Below are positions 36,171 through 45,367 of a DNA stretch of 64,000 nt, in pieces. The notes beneath the pieces are model-generated. The model was given only the letters and a program-made list of their open reading frames with translations, was not told the DNA's origin and made no database searches. Each line of letters begins with the position of its first letter. Position 1 is the first letter of the stretch. Position numbers and translations under genes: made by a program. The DNA lies in the NCBI RefSeq assembly GCF_019336435.1, contig NZ_JAHWXQ010000002.1:744001-808000 (forward strand). Reading direction: 5' to 3'. Source of the stretch: Pontibacter populi. Its GTDB lineage: Bacteria; Bacteroidota; Bacteroidia; Cytophagales; Hymenobacteraceae.

Positions 36171-36746
36171 CTAAACTTTCTCTGGTTCTTCCTCCATCAG
36201 TTGTGTCAGCTCGTTGTACCAGCTTTCGCCATACTTTCGGATAAGCGGCTCTTTCAGGAACTGGTACACTCTTACGCCTAAGTCCTGACCAAAATTACAG
36301 GCTGCAGCACAAATGCTCCAACGGTCATAGTTCAGAGCTTCAAAATCATCGTATTTCGTAACCCGGATAGGGTATAAATGGCAGGATATCGGCTTTTTCC
36401 AGCTGATCTTACCATCGTAATAGGCCTGTTCAATCGCACATTTAAGGATACCTTTATCGTCATAAAGTGCGTAAGCACACTCACGGTTTTCTATAGTTGG
36501 TGTGGAGTAGTCGCCTTCAAAATCTTTGATGTAAAGCCCCTGCTCCTCCACTGCCAGTTTGCCGGCACCGGTCATGTAAGGTTTAATGTGCTCGTAACTT
36601 TCCTCCAATATCGCCAGCTCACTTTCTTCCAGCGGAGCGCCCAGGTCGCCTTCTACGCAACAGGCACCTTTGCATTTCTCAAGGTTACAAACAAAAGAGT
36701 TATCGCGGATGTCGTCGCTGATGACGGTATTCTGAAGGACTATCAT
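36171..36746 (-). CDS. DUF3109 family Cys-rich protein
   Basis: A 191-residue cytoplasmic protein of a family common in Bacteroidota. Cysteines cluster in [11 protein letters not shown] near residue 20, [15 protein letters not shown] near 80, ISCHLYPIR near 115 and [10 protein letters not shown] near 140. This spacing resembles the YkgJ-type zinc or iron-sulfur cluster proteins, so a metal centre is likely, but none is proven here. It is a single gene with its own promoter element and terminator. Confidence 0.85.
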   Translation of the reverse strand: MIVLQNTVISDDIRDNSFVCNLEKCKGACCVEGDLGAPLEESELAILEESYEHIKPYMTGAGKLAVEEQGLYIKDFEGDYSTPTIENRECAYALYDDKGILKCAIEQAYYDGKISWKKPISCHLYPIRVTKYDDFEALNYDRWSICAAACNFGQDLGVRVYQFLKEPLIRKYGESWYNELTQLMEEEPEKV

Positions 36747-36796
36747 ATTCTACTAAAGCAATCGGAAGGGAACTGCGCTTCCTGTGTTTAAAGAGA

Positions 36797-36804
36797 CAAA
36801 GGTA
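36797..36804 (-). promoter_or_regulatory. -7 element of the DUF3109 gene
   Basis: TACCTTTG on the minus strand matches TAnnTTTG, about 50 bases before the ATG. No matching TTG is seen upstream. Confidence 0.5.
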
Positions 36805-36962
36805 ACCAGAAAATAGTTTAGAAGATGTTTAAGTTATGTGAGGTGTATTCATACTTCTTTAGTCATTCGGAGCTTCAGCCAAGAGATCTTTTATGTTCTA
36901 TAGTTGCCTTACACTTTATTGTCATTTCGAACAAAGTGAGAAATATGCCTTCTATAGTTTCT

Positions 36963-37312
36963 CTTTTGTCATTTCGAACCAGTGAGAAATCTATCTCAGC
37001 TTATAGTTGATATTACTACAATTCGAACCAAGCCTTTTCTTTCATAGCCTTCTTTAATCCTGGGAGCTTTACTCACCTACTGTTTCAATTCAGCTTTGGT
37101 GCCCTCATGGCCGGGAGGCCTCGTCTTCGGGCATCGCGCGGTGTACATTTGCTTTGCTCCTGCGTCGCAATGCCTAACGGCACCCCAAATCTACAAGGCG
37201 CTCAACCCGAAGACTGTGATCTTTCGCATAGTTACCAGCATCTATAGTATGGAATTTCACGCTTCGAGATTTATCGTGGCAATAATTTCGAAGGGACAGG
37301 TAAACCTGTCCT
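36963..37312. repeat. Long intergenic repeat, copy C
   Basis: The third copy of the roughly 350-base family, same orientation as copies A and B. It is directly preceded by a second TGTCATTTCGAAC.AAGTGAGAAAT fragment at about 36920-36945, a partial extra copy of the family's start. No conserved frame is present. Confidence 0.85.
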
Positions 37313-37364
37313 GATCATGAGTTGTAACTATAGAACTATAGATACCAACTATAACTATAGCCGA

Positions 37365-37690
37365 AACTCCCCTCTTGGGAGGGGCAGGGGTGGGTTAAAA
37401 CCGCAACTATAAAACTTTAGCCAGCGCCACTACTTTTGGCTGTCCCTATCGGGCCAGTTGAGTTACAAACTCAACACCTTAGTAAACCACAAGTTGAAAA
37501 CTTGCGGCAGCAGAGAAGCAGTAACTATAAAACATTTACCCCAGTTATAGCATAAAGCCCAATCCTCCTAATCCTTTAATCCTGTAAATCCTGATTCAGA
37601 CAATTCCTGTCCCTGCCGAGCCAGTTGAGTCAGGAGACTCAACACCATCCCAAGTCACGAGCGAAGACGCTCGTCAGCACTAAGTGCAAC
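37365..37690. repeat. Second repeat block after copy C
   Basis: CCCCTCTTGGGAGGGGCAGG (37371) is followed by two tandem copies of a double-hairpin module. Each copy has CTGTCCCT..C.G.GCCAGTTGAGT, a loop, ACTCAACACC, a short spacer, then a second variable hairpin (37439-37512: CACAAGTTGAAAACTTGCGG; 37606-37680: CACGAGCGAAGACGCTCGTC). A run of AATCCTG-like heptamers (37559-37600) sits between them. Confidence 0.75.
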
Positions 37691-37740
37691 TATAAAGCTC
37701 TAAACTCAACTATAGCAACAAACATATTCCCTGCTCCCGA

Positions 37741-37781
37741 AAAACAAAAAAGGTGACCACACTTTCACGCAGTCACCTTTT
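37741..37781 (-). terminator. Terminator of the Sel1/ankyrin gene
   Basis: AAAAGGTGAC and GTCACCTTTT form a 10-bp stem, followed on the minus strand by a T-rich run, 20 bases after the stop. Confidence 0.87.
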
Positions 37782-37800
37782 AAGCTTTAAATCAAAACCC

Positions 37801-39453
37801 CTAATTCTGTTTGCCAGGCGAACCGGCAGCCATTAGAATATTGGTTACGTTTTCTTGTTTGGTATAGTCGATAGCGGTTTTACCGGACTGGTCTTTTAGT
37901 TTAGGGTCGGCACCGGCCTGTATCAGAGCCAGAATTATCTCGAAGTTTGAGTTGAGTTCACAAGCCAGTATCAGAGGTGTCTTACCTTCGTTGTTCTGCA
38001 GGTTCGGGTTTGCGCCGGAAGCCAGCAGCTTTTCAAGCTCCATAATGCCTATGTGTTGCCCGTTGGTAGACTGTAGCGCTGCTGTAAGCGCAGTGTTCCC
38101 TTCTTTATCTTTTATGTTCAGATCGGCTTTGTATTTAAGCAAGGTATCCAGCAATTGTACCTGCTCCTGCTCGAATAACTGCGAATTACTGATGCGGGCA
38201 CCTGCAACGGTATGGTGAAGTGCAGTGCGGCCATCTTTATCCTGGGCATTAACATTGGCACCTTTGCGCAGCAAGATACCAGCCATGGCCGGTCGTACTT
38301 CGGGTTGATATATCACACCGTAATCTTCCAGCAACAACGGAATGTAAAGGGTATTCATCAACGGTGTTCGGCCGTGTAACTCTTCAGCTTCGTAATCATC
38401 CGGAATAGCAGTGGTATTTACATCGGCCTTGTTTTTAAGGGCACGTTCCAGCATATCAGGGTTACGGTTTATAGCAGCAATTACTAGCTTCTGGTCGGCT
38501 GACTGGTTCATGTAGCGGAGCTGCTCGTAGGCACTAACACTCCCTTTTGAAATAGCTTTTCGGTATAGGTTGCGTGCTTCATCCAGGTTTGGCTCTCCTA
38601 CAGTTCCTTCTTCGTACAACAGACCAAGGGTATAAAGTGCTTCACGGTCGCCGGCTTCAACGCCTTTCTTCAACCAGAAGATCGCCTTCTCTTTATCCTG
38701 CTTTACTCCTTCCCCATCCAGGTACAAATTAGCCAGGTAGGTATACGACACCACATCACCTCTATTGGCGGCACGGTTCATATAGTTAAAGGCATAGCCA
38801 AGGTCCTTCATTTCGCCGTAGCCGGTATAATACATGCTACCCAACATGCGGTTACTAAAAGCGTCGCCTTCCACCGCTTTCTCACGGATAACTATAGCTG
38901 CTGTTCGCATTTTCTGTAAAAAGTCCTGCTTGTCTTCCTCCGTTCGGAGTATCATCAGCTCTGCCAAACCTAAATGACCCAACACACTATTTTCTTCTAT
39001 CGCTCGCTCGTAGTAAAAACGGGCAGAATCGGTGTTGGCTGAGAAAAACTTTGTGCGGTTCTGGATCTCCAGCAACGTATCGATCTTGACAGAATCGTAC
39101 TTCAACTCCCGGTACTGGTGCATGCGGCCCAGGAAATAAAGGGCATCGCTCTCGCCTTCCGCAAATGCTTGTTTAAATTTTACATGTGCCTGGTTAAACT
39201 GTAGCGACGTATAGTATTTCATAGCCTCCTGCATGGCTGGTGTTTGCCAGATCAGTTTTTCCAGCGCTTTCTCAGCCGATTTAGGCGCTGCTGTAGCAGT
39301 ATTGGTTTTAGCAGCTGGTTTCGGAGTGGCTGCTTTCGGAGTTGTGGTGGATTTATTTATAGTTGCTTTCCCGTTTTTCGGGGTCGGTTTACTCTGTGCC
39401 GGGCTTAACTGTGCGCTAAAAACGAACAGGGCAAGCAGCAATAGGTTTTTCAT
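37801..39453 (-). CDS. Secreted Sel1-repeat and ankyrin-repeat protein
   Basis: A 550-residue protein with the start taken at the ATG at 39453, which gives a clean signal peptide (MKNLLLLALFVFSAQLSPAQ); an upstream ATG would put charged residues before it. A Lys/Thr/Pro/Ala-rich linker (about 20-65) follows. Sel1-type helical repeats occupy about 130-300 (MLGSMYYTGYGEMKDLGYAF, YLANLYLDGEGVKQDKEKA, TLGLLYEEGTVGEPNLDEA). Ankyrin repeats run from about 350 to 545 (DKDGRTALHHTV, DKEGNTALTAAL, NNEGKTPLILAC, DQSGKTAIDYT). Both repeat types bind proteins; the partner is unknown. It is probably periplasmic. Confidence 0.88.
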   Translation of the reverse strand: MKNLLLLALFVFSAQLSPAQSKPTPKNGKATINKSTTTPKAATPKPAAKTNTATAAPKSAEKALEKLIWQTPAMQEAMKYYTSLQFNQAHVKFKQAFAEGESDALYFLGRMHQYRELKYDSVKIDTLLEIQNRTKFFSANTDSARFYYERAIEENSVLGHLGLAELMILRTEEDKQDFLQKMRTAAIVIREKAVEGDAFSNRMLGSMYYTGYGEMKDLGYAFNYMNRAANRGDVVSYTYLANLYLDGEGVKQDKEKAIFWLKKGVEAGDREALYTLGLLYEEGTVGEPNLDEARNLYRKAISKGSVSAYEQLRYMNQSADQKLVIAAINRNPDMLERALKNKADVNTTAIPDDYEAEELHGRTPLMNTLYIPLLLEDYGVIYQPEVRPAMAGILLRKGANVNAQDKDGRTALHHTVAGARISNSQLFEQEQVQLLDTLLKYKADLNIKDKEGNTALTAALQSTNGQHIGIMELEKLLASGANPNLQNNEGKTPLILACELNSNFEIILALIQAGADPKLKDQSGKTAIDYTKQENVTNILMAAGSPGKQN

Positions 39454-39526
39454 GGCGGGTATGATAGTGCGATATTTTTGATATATCATCAGTAAAATTC
39501 TTCTTATTAAGGAGTTTGTTATCAGG

Positions 39527-39558
39527 CAAAAGTAACTATAAACAGCCTCTATTTCAAA
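39527..39558 (-). promoter_or_regulatory. Promoter of the Sel1/ankyrin gene
   Basis: On the minus strand TTTG (39558-39555), a 20-base spacer and TACTTTTG (39534-39527) fit the Bacteroidota consensus closely. The leader is about 65 bases. Confidence 0.65.
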
Positions 39559-39744
39559 CCGGAACTATAGCTGTGGTGATACATGCAATTTCCGGGCCTT
39601 TTTATTTGGCCTGCTATAAAACGCTTTTCAAGTTAGTATTGTTCATAAGCTAACTATAGCTACCAATTTACACTGGCGGTTCTGAATACGGATTTGTATT
39701 CGTAAATTGCATAGATTTTTAAAGACGCACGCGGAAGAGAACAA

Positions 39745-41997
39745 ATGGATTATATTAGTTTATTGAACGAGTCGCAACGCAAGGCAGTACTTCACACCGA
39801 AGGCCCGGCCATGATCATTGCGGGTGCCGGCTCAGGCAAAACAAGAGTACTTACTTACCGGATAGCCCACCTTATCAGTTTAGGGGTAGATCCGTTTAAC
39901 ATACTGGCCCTTACCTTTACCAACAAGGCGGCCAAAGAAATGCGTCACCGTATCGAGAAAGTGATCGGTAACGAAGCCAAAAATATCTGGATGGGTACCT
40001 TCCACTCGGTTTTCTCACGCATACTCCGTGCTGAAGCTGACAAGATAGGCTACCCGAAAAGCTTTACCATTTACGATACCGACGACTCCAAAACACTCAT
40101 TCGTAACATTGTGAAAGAGATGAACCTGGATGACAAACTATACAAGGCAAACGTAGTGTTGGGCCGTATCTCTTCTGCCAAAAACAAACTGATCTCGCAT
40201 AAGCAGTACATGAGCGATCCGGTGATACAAGCCGACGACGAAGCAGCCATGCGCCCGAAGATTGGCAAGATCTACGAGCAGTACCAGAACCGCTGTTTTA
40301 AGGCTGGCGCTATGGATTTCGATGACCTCTTGTTCCAGACCAACGTACTTTTCCGCGACCATCCTGATGCGCTGAACAAATACCAGAACATCTTTAAATT
40401 CGTGATGGTGGATGAGTACCAGGATACAAACTACTCACAGTACCTGATCACGCGTAAACTGGCTGCCCAGAACCGCAATATTGTAGTGGTTGGTGATGAT
40501 GCACAGTCAATTTATGCGTTCCGTGGGGCTGATATTCAGAACATACTTAACTTTGAGCGCGACTACCCGGAGCTGGAAGTATTCAAACTGGAGCAGAACT
40601 ATAGATCAACCAAAAATATAGTTCACGCGGCCAATTCGGTTATTAAAAACAACACGGCACAGCTGCGCAAAGATGTTTTTACAGATAACGAGCAGGGTCC
40701 GCTTATTGAAGTAATAAAGGCAAACTCGGATAACGAAGAAGGCAAACTGGTGGCCACGTCCATTTTCGAAGAGAAGATGAACAACCACCTCTCCTACGAC
40801 GATTTTGCTATCCTATACCGCACCAACGCGCAGTCTAGGGCTATGGAAGAAGCCCTGCGCCGCATGAACATCAAGTACAAAATTGTAGGTGGCCTGTCGT
40901 TTTATCAGCGTAAAGAAATCAAAGACCTGATCGCTTACCTGCGCCTGACAGTAAACCATAACGATGAACAGGCGCTGCGTCGTGTAATTAACTATCCGAA
41001 ACGTGGTATCGGTGAAACTACAGAATCGAAGCTTTTTGTAACAGCTGATGAAGCGAATCATTCTGTCTGGGAAGTGGTGCAGAATGCTACTGAATTTTTG
41101 GGTAACCGCGTAGGAACGGCTATCGAAAACTTCTCGATGATGATCCGTGAGTTTGCCATTATGGCCGAACAAAACGACGCCTTTGAAGTTGCCAAACACG
41201 TTGCCAAACGTTCGGGTATAGTAGATGACCTGTACCAGGATAAAACCGTAGAAGGCCTTGCCCGCTACGAAAACATACAGGAATTGCTCAACGGTATAAA
41301 GGAATATGTAGATGATCCGGAGAAGGAAGACAAAAGCCTGTCCGCATTCCTGCAGGACATTGCTCTTATTACCGATGCTGATACCAAAGCTGACCTGGAT
41401 GGCGAGTTTGTAACCCTGATGACCATTCACTCAGCAAAAGGACTGGAGTTTAAGAACGTGTTTATAGTTGGTATGGAAGAAAACCTCTTCCCAAGCCAGA
41501 TGATGCTGAATTCCCGCGCCGACCTGGAAGAAGAACGCCGTTTGTTCTATGTAGCTATTACGCGTGCCGAAAAGAAACTATACTTAACTTACGCTACCAG
41601 CCGCTACCAGTGGGGCAACCTGCGGGCCTGCGAAAAGAGCCGCTTCTTAGATGAGATCGATCCGAAGTACCTGAACTTTAAATATGGTGATGCTGGAAAT
41701 ACGGCTTCAGGCAGCATGCTGGATCGTGTTCTGCAGCGCAAGAGCAGTATCAGCAGTCTGGTGCAGGCACCGCCGCGCAAACAAGCTGCAACAGCCTACA
41801 CCGCCCCTGCCGATTTTAAGCCAAGCGACACCAGCAACCTTGCAGCTGGTATGAAGGTAGAACACCCTAAATTCGGTTTTGGCGTAGTAACCCTGGTAGA
41901 TACACAGGGCAACAGCGTAAAAGCAACTATAAATTTTGATGAAGTAGGTGAAAAAACCCTTCTCCTGAGCTTTGCCAAGCTACGCATACATGAGTAA
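39745..41997 (+). CDS. UvrD/PcrA-type superfamily 1 DNA helicase
   Basis: A 750-residue ATP-dependent 3'-5' helicase for repair and replication restart. Motifs in order are LNESQRKAV (Q motif), AGAGSGKTRVLTYR (Walker A), FTNKAAKEM, VDEYQDTNYSQYL (Walker B), VGDDAQSIYAFRGAD, EQNYRST, TIHSAKGLEFKNVFIVGMEE and FYVAITRAEKKLYL. The C-terminal tail ends in a small Tudor-like part (MKVEHPKFGFGVVTLVD) as in PcrA. The length is typical. It may be co-transcribed with DUF4290, although a 177-base repeat-rich gap lies between. Confidence 0.95.
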   Translation: MDYISLLNESQRKAVLHTEGPAMIIAGAGSGKTRVLTYRIAHLISLGVDPFNILALTFTNKAAKEMRHRIEKVIGNEAKNIWMGTFHSVFSRILRAEADKIGYPKSFTIYDTDDSKTLIRNIVKEMNLDDKLYKANVVLGRISSAKNKLISHKQYMSDPVIQADDEAAMRPKIGKIYEQYQNRCFKAGAMDFDDLLFQTNVLFRDHPDALNKYQNIFKFVMVDEYQDTNYSQYLITRKLAAQNRNIVVVGDDAQSIYAFRGADIQNILNFERDYPELEVFKLEQNYRSTKNIVHAANSVIKNNTAQLRKDVFTDNEQGPLIEVIKANSDNEEGKLVATSIFEEKMNNHLSYDDFAILYRTNAQSRAMEEALRRMNIKYKIVGGLSFYQRKEIKDLIAYLRLTVNHNDEQALRRVINYPKRGIGETTESKLFVTADEANHSVWEVVQNATEFLGNRVGTAIENFSMMIREFAIMAEQNDAFEVAKHVAKRSGIVDDLYQDKTVEGLARYENIQELLNGIKEYVDDPEKEDKSLSAFLQDIALITDADTKADLDGEFVTLMTIHSAKGLEFKNVFIVGMEENLFPSQMMLNSRADLEEERRLFYVAITRAEKKLYLTYATSRYQWGNLRACEKSRFLDEIDPKYLNFKYGDAGNTASGSMLDRVLQRKSSISSLVQAPPRKQAATAYTAPADFKPSDTSNLAAGMKVEHPKFGFGVVTLVDTQGNSVKATINFDEVGEKTLLLSFAKLRIHE

Positions 41998-42157
41998 TTA
42001 GAAATTGTGAATTAAAAATTGGAAATTGGGGCCTGACCCGGAAGTATACTTTCCTGTACTTTTCCAGTACCGCTCATAACTTCTTGTTCAAAATCCGTAA
42101 TTCATAGTTGCACTTCGTGTAATATTTACCATTTCTAATTTCTAATTCATAATTTTG
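41998..42157 (+). repeat. Opposed AT repeats after the helicase gene; -7 element at the end
   Basis: AATTAGAAATTGTGAATTAAAAATTGG begins in the helicase stop codon in spirit (AATTAGAAATTG, then GAATTAAAAATTGG), and the complementary TTTCTAATTTCTAATTCATAA lies at about 42132-42152 (core TTTCTAATTTCTAATTC). The layout matches 34555-34645. The last bases contain TAATTTTG (42150-42157), a possible -7 element for the next gene. Confidence 0.65.
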
Positions 42158-42174
42158 AATTTATATAAAATCTA

Positions 42175-42858
42175 ATGGAAGCAAGTACCTCCTTTAAACA
42201 AGACCTGTTGTTGCGCGAATATGGCCGTAACGTGCAGGACCTTGTGAATCATATACTAACTATAGAGGACAGAGCTGAACGCACCCGCCTTTCGCAGTTG
42301 CTGATAAACCTGATGGCCAAACTGAATCCGCAGTTGCGTGATACACAGGATTACCAGCAGAAACTCTGGAATCACTTATATGTAATGTCTGGCTCGCAGC
42401 TGGATGTAGATGCGCCTTACCCGCTGAGCGCGATGGAGTACCTGAACGACAAGCCGCAGCGCATGCATTACCCGCTCGAGACGCCTAAGTTCAAGCACTA
42501 TGGCCAGAACGTGGAGTTACTTATTCAGCGTGCTACCGAGCTGGAAGATGAGAAAGAGCGCGAAGCTGCTATCATCTCTATCGGTAAACTGATGAAAACG
42601 CTGTACCGCTCTTACAACAAGGAAAGCATTACCGATGATGTGATCCTGAGCGACATCCGCCAGTTATCGAAAGGTAAACTGAACATGGATCTTGCTTATA
42701 TCGAGAGCAATAACCTGTTCGAATCTAATATTGGCGGTGGCAGCAGACAGCAAGATAACCAGCAGCGCAGCCAGCAGCAAAACCGTGGTGGCGATAACCG
42801 AGGTGGAGATCGCAACCGCAACAAGAATCCCCGATCTTCCAATCAAAGAAATAAATAA
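42175..42858 (+). CDS. DUF4290 family protein
   Basis: A 227-residue soluble protein of a family found in Bacteroidota, usually encoded just before murA as here (6 bases apart). It is largely helical, with LLREYGRNVQDLVNHILTIE and a second similar segment KHYGQNVELLIQRATELEDE, suggesting an internal repeat. The last 45 residues are disordered and rich in Gln, Asn, Arg and Gly (RGGDNRGGDRNRNK), a pattern seen in nucleic-acid-binding tails. The function is not known. Confidence 0.88.
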   Translation: MEASTSFKQDLLLREYGRNVQDLVNHILTIEDRAERTRLSQLLINLMAKLNPQLRDTQDYQQKLWNHLYVMSGSQLDVDAPYPLSAMEYLNDKPQRMHYPLETPKFKHYGQNVELLIQRATELEDEKEREAAIISIGKLMKTLYRSYNKESITDDVILSDIRQLSKGKLNMDLAYIESNNLFESNIGGGSRQQDNQQRSQQQNRGGDNRGGDRNRNKNPRSSNQRNK

Positions 42859-42864
42859 GAGTAC

Positions 42865-44169
42865 ATGGCTTCATTTGAAGTAATAGGTGGTAACAAGTTA
42901 AAAGGTGAGATAGTACCTCAGGGAGCTAAAAACGAAGCATTGCAGATACTTTGTGCTGTGCTGCTGACGGCAGAACCTGTTACCATTTCCAATATCCCGG
43001 ACATCAGGGATGTAAATAAGCTTATCGAGTTGCTACAGGGTTTAGGTGTGGCTGTAGAAAGAAATTCTGCGGACACCTATACATTCCGAGCAGATAATGT
43101 AGACCTGGATTACCTGGAAACAGAAGCTTTCGTAACGCAGGGCCGCGCCATTCGTGGTTCGGTTATGATCGTAGGCCCAATGCTGGCGCGTTTTGGAAAA
43201 TCGAAATTGCCTAAGCCGGGTGGTGACAAAATTGGCCGCCGCCGACTGGACACACACTTCGAAGGTTTTGAAAAGCTGGGTGCTAAGTTTAAATACAATG
43301 CATCAGACAACTTCTTTAGCGTAACCGCAGATAAATTGAAAGGCGCTTACATGCTCCTGGATGAAGCCTCGGTAACCGGAACTGCTAACATTTTGATGGC
43401 AGCGGTTTTAGCGGAAGGAACAACCACTATTTACAATGCTGCTTGTGAGCCTTATGTGCAGCAGCTTTGCCGCATGCTGAATCGCATGGGTGCCAGGATC
43501 AGCGGTATCGGTTCTAACCTGTTGGTAATTGAAGGCGTGGAAAAACTGGGCGGCACAGAACACCGCATGTTGCCGGATATGATCGAGATCGGTTCGTTTA
43601 TTGGTCTTGCCGCCATGACTGGCTCTGAGATAACTATAAAAGACTGTCAGATTCCTGAGCTTGGCCTTATACCTGAAACCTTTAAGCGCTTAGGTATTAA
43701 AATGGAGTTCCGTGGCGATGATATCTACATACCGGCACAGGATCATTATGAAATTGATACCTACATTGACGGTAGCATCCTGAACATATCAGACCATACC
43801 TGGCCGGGCTTAACTCCTGACCTGCTGAGCGTGGCACTGGTAGTTGCAACACAGGCAAAAGGTACAGCGCTTATCCATCAGAAAATGTTTGAAAGCCGCC
43901 TGTTCTTCGTAGATAAACTGATCGACATGGGCGCGCAGATCATTCTGTGCGATCCGCACCGCGCTACCGTTATCGGCCATAACAACAACATTCCGTTACG
44001 CGGCATCCGCATGACTTCCCCGGACATTCGCGCTGGTGTGGCTTTGCTTATTGCAGCACTTTCCGCAGAAGGTACCAGCATCATTGACAACGTAGAGCAG
44101 ATTGACCGCGGCTACCAGAACATCGATGGCCGTTTAAATGCTATCGGCGCACAGATCAGAAGAATATAA
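42865..44169 (+). CDS. murA: UDP-N-acetylglucosamine 1-carboxyvinyltransferase MurA, Asp variant
   Basis: A 434-residue enzyme for the first committed step of peptidoglycan synthesis, adding enolpyruvate to UDP-GlcNAc. KNEALQILCAVLLTAEP and the last segment SPDIRAGVALLIAALSAEG fit the family. At the active-site loop, E. coli has a catalytic Cys in GGCAIG; here the loop is GGDKIGRR, with Asp at residue 121 (codon 43225-43227). The same Cys-to-Asp change is known in naturally fosfomycin-resistant MurA enzymes, which stay active. A terminator follows. Confidence 0.95.
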   Translation: MASFEVIGGNKLKGEIVPQGAKNEALQILCAVLLTAEPVTISNIPDIRDVNKLIELLQGLGVAVERNSADTYTFRADNVDLDYLETEAFVTQGRAIRGSVMIVGPMLARFGKSKLPKPGGDKIGRRRLDTHFEGFEKLGAKFKYNASDNFFSVTADKLKGAYMLLDEASVTGTANILMAAVLAEGTTTIYNAACEPYVQQLCRMLNRMGARISGIGSNLLVIEGVEKLGGTEHRMLPDMIEIGSFIGLAAMTGSEITIKDCQIPELGLIPETFKRLGIKMEFRGDDIYIPAQDHYEIDTYIDGSILNISDHTWPGLTPDLLSVALVVATQAKGTALIHQKMFESRLFFVDKLIDMGAQIILCDPHRATVIGHNNNIPLRGIRMTSPDIRAGVALLIAALSAEGTSIIDNVEQIDRGYQNIDGRLNAIGAQIRRI

Positions 44170-44196
44170 CAACTATAAACTATAGTTTAATACTGG

Positions 44197-44226
44197 AAGA
44201 GCACTCAGAAATGGGTGCTCTTTTTG
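44197..44226 (+). terminator. Terminator of murA
   Basis: AAGAGCAC (44197-44204) pairs with GTGCTCTT (44215-44222), followed by T residues. Confidence 0.8.
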
Positions 44227-44404
44227 TTTGTGGTGGGTTTATAGTTTGTAGTTCTTATATTAGCTAAAGTATACACGATGATGTACTTAACTATAGTAAT
44301 ACTGCCAGAGTTTGGGAGTTACTTACATAGTGCGGCTAAGCGTATGTTTTCGTTTATACTATAGTTACCTGTCAGTTTAATTAAAATAAAGAAATATATC
44401 AATC

Positions 44405-44800
44405 ATGAACCCATTACAAATGGAAGAACATATGCACCCAAATTTTATTAAAGCTTCTAACCTCCTTCTGGTAACCGTTGGTCTTGGATTGCTCAACATT
44501 TTTTTTTCACATGAGACGTTGAGTAGCGTGCAGAATATTTCTGTAGCTTCTGCCTCCATATTATTCGTTGCTGCCCTTGCATATTTTGCAAGACGAGGGA
44601 AAAAATGGTTTAAATATCTATTTCTTGTAGTAATGATTTTAGGTGTTTTGGGTTTGCCTTTTATTGTTCTTAACTTTATGAATAATCCTATTGTGGGATT
44701 CATAAATATTGTTCAAACTATTTTGCAAGTATGGGCAGCTGTACTCTTATTTAAAGTCCCTAAGCATTCAGCATTAGAACCTAATCCTACCATCTATTAA
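44405..44800 (+). CDS. Small integral membrane hypothetical protein (131 aa)
   Basis: A 131-residue protein with four hydrophobic segments (about 18-36, 45-62, 68-92 and 97-118). The basic stretch FARRGKKWFKY separates helices 2 and 3. I do not recognise a named family. The composition resembles small polytopic proteins of unknown role. It stands alone, with 235 bases of non-coding sequence after murA and 117 before the next gene. Confidence 0.6.
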   Translation: MNPLQMEEHMHPNFIKASNLLLVTVGLGLLNIFFSHETLSSVQNISVASASILFVAALAYFARRGKKWFKYLFLVVMILGVLGLPFIVLNFMNNPIVGFINIVQTILQVWAAVLLFKVPKHSALEPNPTIY

Positions 44801-44917
44801 TTTACATCCAATCTAAGTACTTAACAGCATCGTCAGGTAACAAAATACATAAGATAAGCTACGGCTACGCCTCGTTCACCTCATGTACCAGCCATTAGGA
44901 ATTAAACTCCATTTATT

Positions 44918-45346
44918 ATGCCCGACAACTATAACCTAAACCGATTTTTAGAAGCTCAGGAAAACACCTACCAGACTGCTTTAGCTGAGATCAGGAATGG
45001 CCGGAAGCGAAGCCATTGGATGTGGTTTATATTCCCGCAGGTGGCTGGGTTGGGTTTTAGCGAAACATCTCAGTTCTATGGAATTAAAACGATAGCCGAA
45101 GCCACTGCCTATTTAAACCACCCGGTTCTAGGGAAGCGTTTAGAAGAAATTACTGAAGCATTGCTAACTATAGATGGCAAAACAGCAAACCAGATTTTCG
45201 GGAGCCCAGACGATATGAAACTGAAATCCAGTATGACCTTATTTGCAGCTGTTAGCGATGAGAAACCTGTATTTCGGAAAGTGCTGGAAAAGTATTTTAA
45301 TGGCCAGGAAGATACCAAGACTTTACAGCTTCTGAAGGGCAATTAA
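44918..45346 (+). CDS. DUF1810 family protein
   Basis: A 142-residue soluble protein of the DUF1810 family, recognised from YNLNRFLEAQENTYQTAL, RKRSHWMWFIFPQVAGLG and HPVLGKRLEEI. The family is widespread in bacteria and often horizontally shared. Its biochemical role is not established. It is a single gene followed by an inverted-repeat element. Confidence 0.85.
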   Translation: MPDNYNLNRFLEAQENTYQTALAEIRNGRKRSHWMWFIFPQVAGLGFSETSQFYGIKTIAEATAYLNHPVLGKRLEEITEALLTIDGKTANQIFGSPDDMKLKSSMTLFAAVSDEKPVFRKVLEKYFNGQEDTKTLQLLKGN

Positions 45347-45367
45347 CTTCTCAAAAAGATAGAATTA

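Noticed and set aside
36825-37314. Open frames of 61 and 72 codons near 37 kb
   Set aside because: They cover repeat copy C and its partial lead-in and are not conserved between copies.
37365-37690. Possible CRISPR array
   Set aside because: The repeated modules are few, of unequal spacing and differ in their stems; there are no uniform spacers and no cas genes.
40813-41430. A 205-codon open frame opposite the helicase gene
   Set aside because: It is antisense to conserved helicase motifs and has no family resemblance.
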